From an uncultured Bacillaceae bacterium (GTDB lineage: Bacteria; Bacillota; Bacilli; Bacillales; Amphibacillaceae), in NCBI GenBank assembly GCA_945639745.1, contig CALZEK010000052.1, forward strand, positions 1 through 8,114: a stretch of DNA of 8,114 nucleotides. The letters are read 5' to 3'. The position numbers and the translations under genes were made by a program. Below, one piece after another: positions 5,269 through 8,114 of the stretch. The first letter of the stretch is position 1. Each line of letters begins with the position of its first letter. The notes beneath the pieces were generated by a model. That model had not been told where the DNA came from and searched no databases. It saw only the letters and a list, made by a program, of their open reading frames with translations.

Positions 5269-5658
5269 TTATTTCTTTTTAGGTACAACCCCAAGCGTAC
5301 AACGTGAAATGCTAATTAATTCCTCTGTTTCATCTGTGATATGAATATTCCATACCATAGTGGTTTTTCCGAGATGAACTGGTGTAGCAGATGCTGTAAC
5401 TGTGCCCTCACGTTTACTTTTAATATGATTGGCATTTATCTCAATACCAAACACGAGTTGAGTTTCTTGATTGATATTTTGAAAACCCCCAAGACTTGCA
5501 GCCGTTTCAGCAAGCAGGACACTTGCACCACCATGTAAAAAACCAGCAGGTTGATGTGTTCGTTCATCGACTGGCATCGATAAGATAACTTCATCTTTAT
5601 CTAGTTTTAGTATATCGATACCGAGAGATTTCATTAAAGTGTTATTTGGATTTTTCAT
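5269..5658 (-). CDS. menI: Hotdog-fold thioesterase, probable DHNA-CoA hydrolase MenI
   Basis: A 129-residue PaaI-type single hotdog-domain acyl-CoA thioesterase. The active-site stretch HQPAGFLHGGASVLLAETAAS (35-55) carries the His-Gly-Gly loop (42-44) and the catalytic acid Glu51, in the same arrangement as E. coli MenI/YdiI and B. subtilis YuxO. GIEINANHIKSKREG (71-85) and the central strand TASATPVHLGKTTMVWNIHI (88-107) complete the fold. These relatives release 1,4-dihydroxy-2-naphthoate from its CoA ester, the step just before MenA. Here the gene follows menA by 18 bp on the same strand, strongly supporting that role. The ATG at 5656-5658 has AGGAGG 8 nt upstream. The fold is certain; the substrate is inferred from sequence pattern plus position, and general aromatic acyl-CoA hydrolysis is the alternative. 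Confidence 0.88.
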   Translation of the reverse strand: MKNPNNTLMKSLGIDILKLDKDEVILSMPVDERTHQPAGFLHGGASVLLAETAASLGGFQNINQETQLVFGIEINANHIKSKREGTVTASATPVHLGKTTMVWNIHITDETEELISISRCTLGVVPKKK

Positions 5659-5676
5659 ATACTTACCTCCTAAAAT

Positions 5677-6609
5677 TTAAATAAATGCACCTAATAATAA
5701 AGAAAAGCCTAATAAAAATCCGAAAATGGTATTTGTTTGTCCAGTCTTAACCATTGCAGGCATCATTTCAAGTGGAGTTGTTTTTCCAATATAGCCTTTG
5801 ATAACATTTCTTGCTTTAGGAATACTTAAAAAGACAAGTAAGGACCATATAGGTAAAATACCACTAATAATTAATACAAGTGTCCATAAATAAGTAATAA
5901 TAAATAATGAAGCAAAGAGTTTAACGGCACCTTCATGACCGAGTAAAATCGCAACTGTCTTACGTCCATTTGCTTTATCATTATCTAAATCTCGAATGTT
6001 ATTTGCTAACATAATTGTTCCAATTAAAATTGCGATAGGAATTGAAATAAGAATGATTTCTGAGGTGACTTCACCTGTTTGAATATAGTAACTAATCCCA
6101 ATAATAACCGTCCCCATTAATAATCCTGATGTGATCTCGCCTAAAGGCGTGTATGCAATTGGATAAGGCCCACCCGTATATAAATAGCCGACAAGCATAC
6201 TTAAAGCACCAATTAATGCGATTGTCCAACTTGTTGCGATTGCTATGATAAGTCCTAATAAAATAGCAATCCCAAAAAAGATAAGTGCAATTTTTAAGAC
6301 AATTTTAGGTTCGATTCCATCACGTACGATTGTTCCACTGATACCAACAGACTTTTCTGTATCTAAACCACGCACATAATCATAGTATTCATTAAACATA
6401 TTCGTTGCTGCTTGAATTAATAAAGTAGCAAGCAGCATAGCAATGAATAAAAAGATGTGTAATTCTTTTTGCATCATATACGCTGCCATTGTTCCGACGA
6501 AAACAGGAATAAATGAAGCGGTTAGAGTATGAGGTCGAAGTAGTCGCCACCAAACTTGTATTCCGTCTTTTTCATTGAGCGCTTCTCTAATATTTGTCTT
6601 GTGTGGCAC
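5677..6609 (-). CDS. menA: 1,4-dihydroxy-2-naphthoate polyprenyltransferase MenA
   Basis: A 310-residue integral membrane prenyltransferase of the UbiA superfamily with roughly eight or nine helices. It joins a polyprenyl diphosphate to 1,4-dihydroxy-2-naphthoate with loss of CO2, giving demethylmenaquinone. Both magnesium-diphosphate motifs are present: NEYYDYVRGLD (Asn73, Asp77, Asp83) and NNIRDLDNDKANGRKT (Asn203 to Asp211). The N-terminal WWRLLRPHTLTASFIPV (20-36) and the loop GGPYPIAYTPLGE (146-158) are typical of MenA rather than UbiA. The start is GTG at 6607-6609, with AAGGAGAG 7 nt upstream. It is the first gene of a menA-menI-NRDE operon read from a near-consensus promoter and is divergent from menF, so early and late menaquinone enzymes share a control region. 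Confidence 0.96.
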   Translation of the reverse strand: MPHKTNIREALNEKDGIQVWWRLLRPHTLTASFIPVFVGTMAAYMMQKELHIFLFIAMLLATLLIQAATNMFNEYYDYVRGLDTEKSVGISGTIVRDGIEPKIVLKIALIFFGIAILLGLIIAIATSWTIALIGALSMLVGYLYTGGPYPIAYTPLGEITSGLLMGTVIIGISYYIQTGEVTSEIILISIPIAILIGTIMLANNIRDLDNDKANGRKTVAILLGHEGAVKLFASLFIITYLWTLVLIISGILPIWSLLVFLSIPKARNVIKGYIGKTTPLEMMPAMVKTGQTNTIFGFLLGFSLLLGAFI

Positions 6610-6645
6610 TGATAATCTCTCCTTAATTCTAATGTTGTTGTCTTA

Positions 6646-6674
6646 ATTTTAGGTAATAGAAGTTAAGGTGTCAA
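6646..6674 (-). promoter_or_regulatory. Sigma-A promoter of the menA operon
   Basis: Read leftward, a perfect TTGACA (6669-6674) and TAAAAT (6646-6651) are separated by exactly 17 bp. Transcription should start near 6639, about 30 nt before the menA GTG. One copy of a 12-bp direct repeat (6658-6669) lies inside this promoter. Confidence 0.88.
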
Positions 6675-6767
6675 TTTATAGTCTTTAAAATCAAATAAAA
6701 TATGATAATATGCTCAATTCTTTGAGAAACTAATGAAAATGACTTAAAATAGATAAGAAGTTAAGGT
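6658..6767 (+). repeat. 12-bp direct repeat, one copy at each of the menA and menF promoters
   Basis: AGAAGTTAAGGT occurs at 6658-6669 and again at 6756-6767. The first copy covers the spacer and -35 edge of the menA promoter; the second begins at the predicted menF transcription start. A protein bound to both could control the divergent units together. The sequence is AT-rich, so chance duplication cannot be ruled out. Confidence 0.5.
6722..6750 (+). promoter_or_regulatory. Sigma-A promoter of menF
   Basis: TTGAGA (6722-6727) and TAAAAT (6745-6750) are separated by exactly 17 bp, each with one mismatch to consensus. Transcription should start near 6757, leaving a leader of about 32 nt to the menF ATG. 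The 47 bp between this -35 and the menA -35 are very AT-rich. Confidence 0.82.
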
Positions 6768-6788
6768 TTATATTAGTGGAGGTCTGAA

Positions 6789-8114
6789 ATGGTTGAATTA
6801 CAAGAAAAGACATTAGAATCCTTGTTAAATCAAGTTAAGATAAATGCAACAAAATATAATCAACGCTTTTACGCAAGTTATACACAAGAAATGACATCTA
6901 CCCAATTGGTAGATGTATTTAAACGTGCTCGTGGATTGGAAGAAAATCGATCATTTTGGCACAGTTACAGTGATAATTTTACATCTGTTGGAATTGGTGA
7001 AATGGCAGTTATCTCAAGTGAGGATGGGTCTTTTGAAACAATTAACGAAGATTGGAAAGAAATAATTGACCAGACGACAATTTATAACCCTTATAAAAAG
7101 ATCGGTTCAGGGATGCTTGCTATGGGTGGACTTGCCTTTGATCCCAAAAAAGAGAAAACAAAACTATGGGAAAAGTACCCAACATATGAATTAATTGTCC
7201 CTAAAATCGTAATTACACAGCAAGAGGAAACTTATTTAACAATTAATTTAGCTGTTGAGGCAAAATCAAATATAGCAAAAATGACTGAAGAAACCATGCA
7301 ATTAATTGATCTATTGTTAACTAAGGAAATGGATTTTTCAATTCAAGCTCGTCCTGTAATTAATAAACATGAAATTGAACCCGAAGAATGGAAAGAGTCA
7401 GTTGAACATGCACGCCAAGCAATTATTGAAGAAAAAGCAAAAAAAATCGTGTTAGCACGTGAAATTCGTTTAACATTTGATGAACAAATCATAGTTGGCG
7501 ATGTCTTAGAAAAATTAATTGAAACACAACCTAATAGTTATATTTTTGCAATTGAAAAAGAAACAGATTGTTTTGTTGGCGCAACGCCTGAACGATTGGT
7601 AAAAGTAACAGGAAATGAATTGTTATCTACGTGCTTAGCTGGTACTGCAGCTAGAGGACAAACAAAAGAAGAAGATGATAAGTTAGCAAAAGATTTACTT
7701 GAAGATAGTAAAAATAGAGAAGAGCATGATTATGTTGTGCAAATGATTAAAGGAAGTATTGATTCTTATTGTGAAAATATTAATATCCCAGAAGAACCCA
7801 TTATTTACCCTTTACGAAATTTACAACATTTATACACACCTGTTACAGCAAACTTAAAACCAGGTTACACAATAATTGATTTAGTGCAAAAGTTACATCC
7901 AACCCCAGCATTAGGTGGATTACCAAATGAAGCAGCACTTCAATTTATTCGAGATTACGAACGACTTGATCGTGGCTGGTATGGTGCTCCTGTCGGATGG
8001 TTAGACGATCGCTTTAATGGTGAGTTTGCTGTGGCGATTAGATCTGGTTTAATTAAAGCAAATGAAGCTTCTTTATTTGCAGGATGTGGAGTTATGAAAG
8101 ATTCAGATCCAGAA
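6789..8114 (+). CDS. menF: Isochorismate synthase MenF (3' end cut by window edge)
   Basis: The first 442 codons, open to the end of the window, of a chorismate-utilising enzyme that converts chorismate to isochorismate, the entry step of menaquinone synthesis. An N-terminal domain of ~190 residues includes GSGMLAMGGLAFD (106-118). The conserved C-terminal domain follows: KKIVLARE with Lys219 as the water-activating base, FVGATPERL with Glu268 as the acid, LAGTAARGQTKEED (283-296), EEHDYVV (311-317), LHPTPALGGLPN (369-380), RGWYGAPVGW (395-404) and FAVAIRS (413-419). The last visible residues, FAGCGVMKDSDPE, normally stand about 15-20 residues from the C-terminus, so nearly the whole protein is here. 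Lys219 in KIVLAR indicates MenF/EntC/DhbC rather than anthranilate synthase. The role in menaquinone rather than siderophore synthesis is inferred from divergent menA. The ATG at 6789 has GGAGGT 5 nt upstream. Confidence 0.95.
   Translation, partial: MVELQEKTLESLLNQVKINATKYNQRFYASYTQEMTSTQLVDVFKRARGLEENRSFWHSYSDNFTSVGIGEMAVISSEDGSFETINEDWKEIIDQTTIYNPYKKIGSGMLAMGGLAFDPKKEKTKLWEKYPTYELIVPKIVITQQEETYLTINLAVEAKSNIAKMTEETMQLIDLLLTKEMDFSIQARPVINKHEIEPEEWKESVEHARQAIIEEKAKKIVLAREIRLTFDEQIIVGDVLEKLIETQPNSYIFAIEKETDCFVGATPERLVKVTGNELLSTCLAGTAARGQTKEEDDKLAKDLLEDSKNREEHDYVVQMIKGSIDSYCENINIPEEPIIYPLRNLQHLYTPVTANLKPGYTIIDLVQKLHPTPALGGLPNEAALQFIRDYERLDRGWYGAPVGWLDDRFNGEFAVAIRSGLIKANEASLFAGCGVMKDSDPE

Noticed and set aside
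5256..5294. Earlier start for the NRDE protein (13 extra residues)
   Set aside because: It would bury the family's N-terminal MCLIAF and overlap the thioesterase gene; ATG 5253-5255 has its own ribosome binding site.
5341..5538. Open frame of 65 codons on the + strand
   Set aside because: It is antisense to the thioesterase gene, has no recognisable family features and no ribosome binding site.
1..8114. CRISPR arrays, insertion sequences, prophage genes, tRNA or rRNA genes
   Set aside because: No regularly spaced repeats, transposase-like proteins, phage proteins or RNA gene signatures were seen; gene content is metabolic and core-like throughout.

Overview
The window comes from a low-GC Firmicute. 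AT-rich codons, strong AGGAGG-type ribosome binding sites, U-tract terminators, an FMN riboswitch ahead of an ECF riboflavin transporter, a KapB-family gene, and menA placed back to back with the isochorismate synthase gene all fit the order Bacillales. The menA/menF divergence recalls Staphylococcaceae (Staphylococcus, Macrococcus, Jeotgalicoccus and relatives), but the genus cannot be fixed from this sequence alone. No mobile element, phage gene, CRISPR array, rRNA or tRNA was seen, and this looks like ordinary core chromosome.

Left part (1-1022): a leftward pair, kapB then deoD (cut by the window edge), is divergent from a rightward gene for a 63-residue single-pass membrane protein of unknown function. 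A perfect 12-bp-stem bidirectional terminator follows the small gene. Middle left (1014-3401): three leftward genes encode a thioredoxin-fold CGHC protein, a universal stress protein and the PatB/MalY-type C-S lyase. Strong hairpins separate them, so they look like largely independent units; how patB is transcribed is unclear.

Centre (3402-4492): a 451-bp intergenic region holds a good sigma-A promoter, an FMN riboswitch, a terminator and a possible Shine-Dalgarno-sequestering stem, all controlling ribU (riboflavin uptake). An 18-bp-stem hairpin separates ribU from the convergent menaquinone operon.

Right part (4491-8114): menA (DHNA prenyltransferase), a hotdog thioesterase that is very probably the DHNA-CoA hydrolase MenI, and an NRDE/TANGO2-family gene form a leftward operon from a near-consensus promoter. 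Divergently, menF (isochorismate synthase, lacking only its last residues at the window edge) starts the rightward men genes from its own near-consensus promoter. The entry step and two late steps of menaquinone synthesis therefore share one 179-bp control region, in which a 12-bp sequence is repeated, one copy at each promoter.

No clearly new system was found. The points most worth a second look are the possible two-level control of ribU, the repeated element between menA and menF, the small membrane protein next to kapB, and the NRDE gene inside the menaquinone operon.
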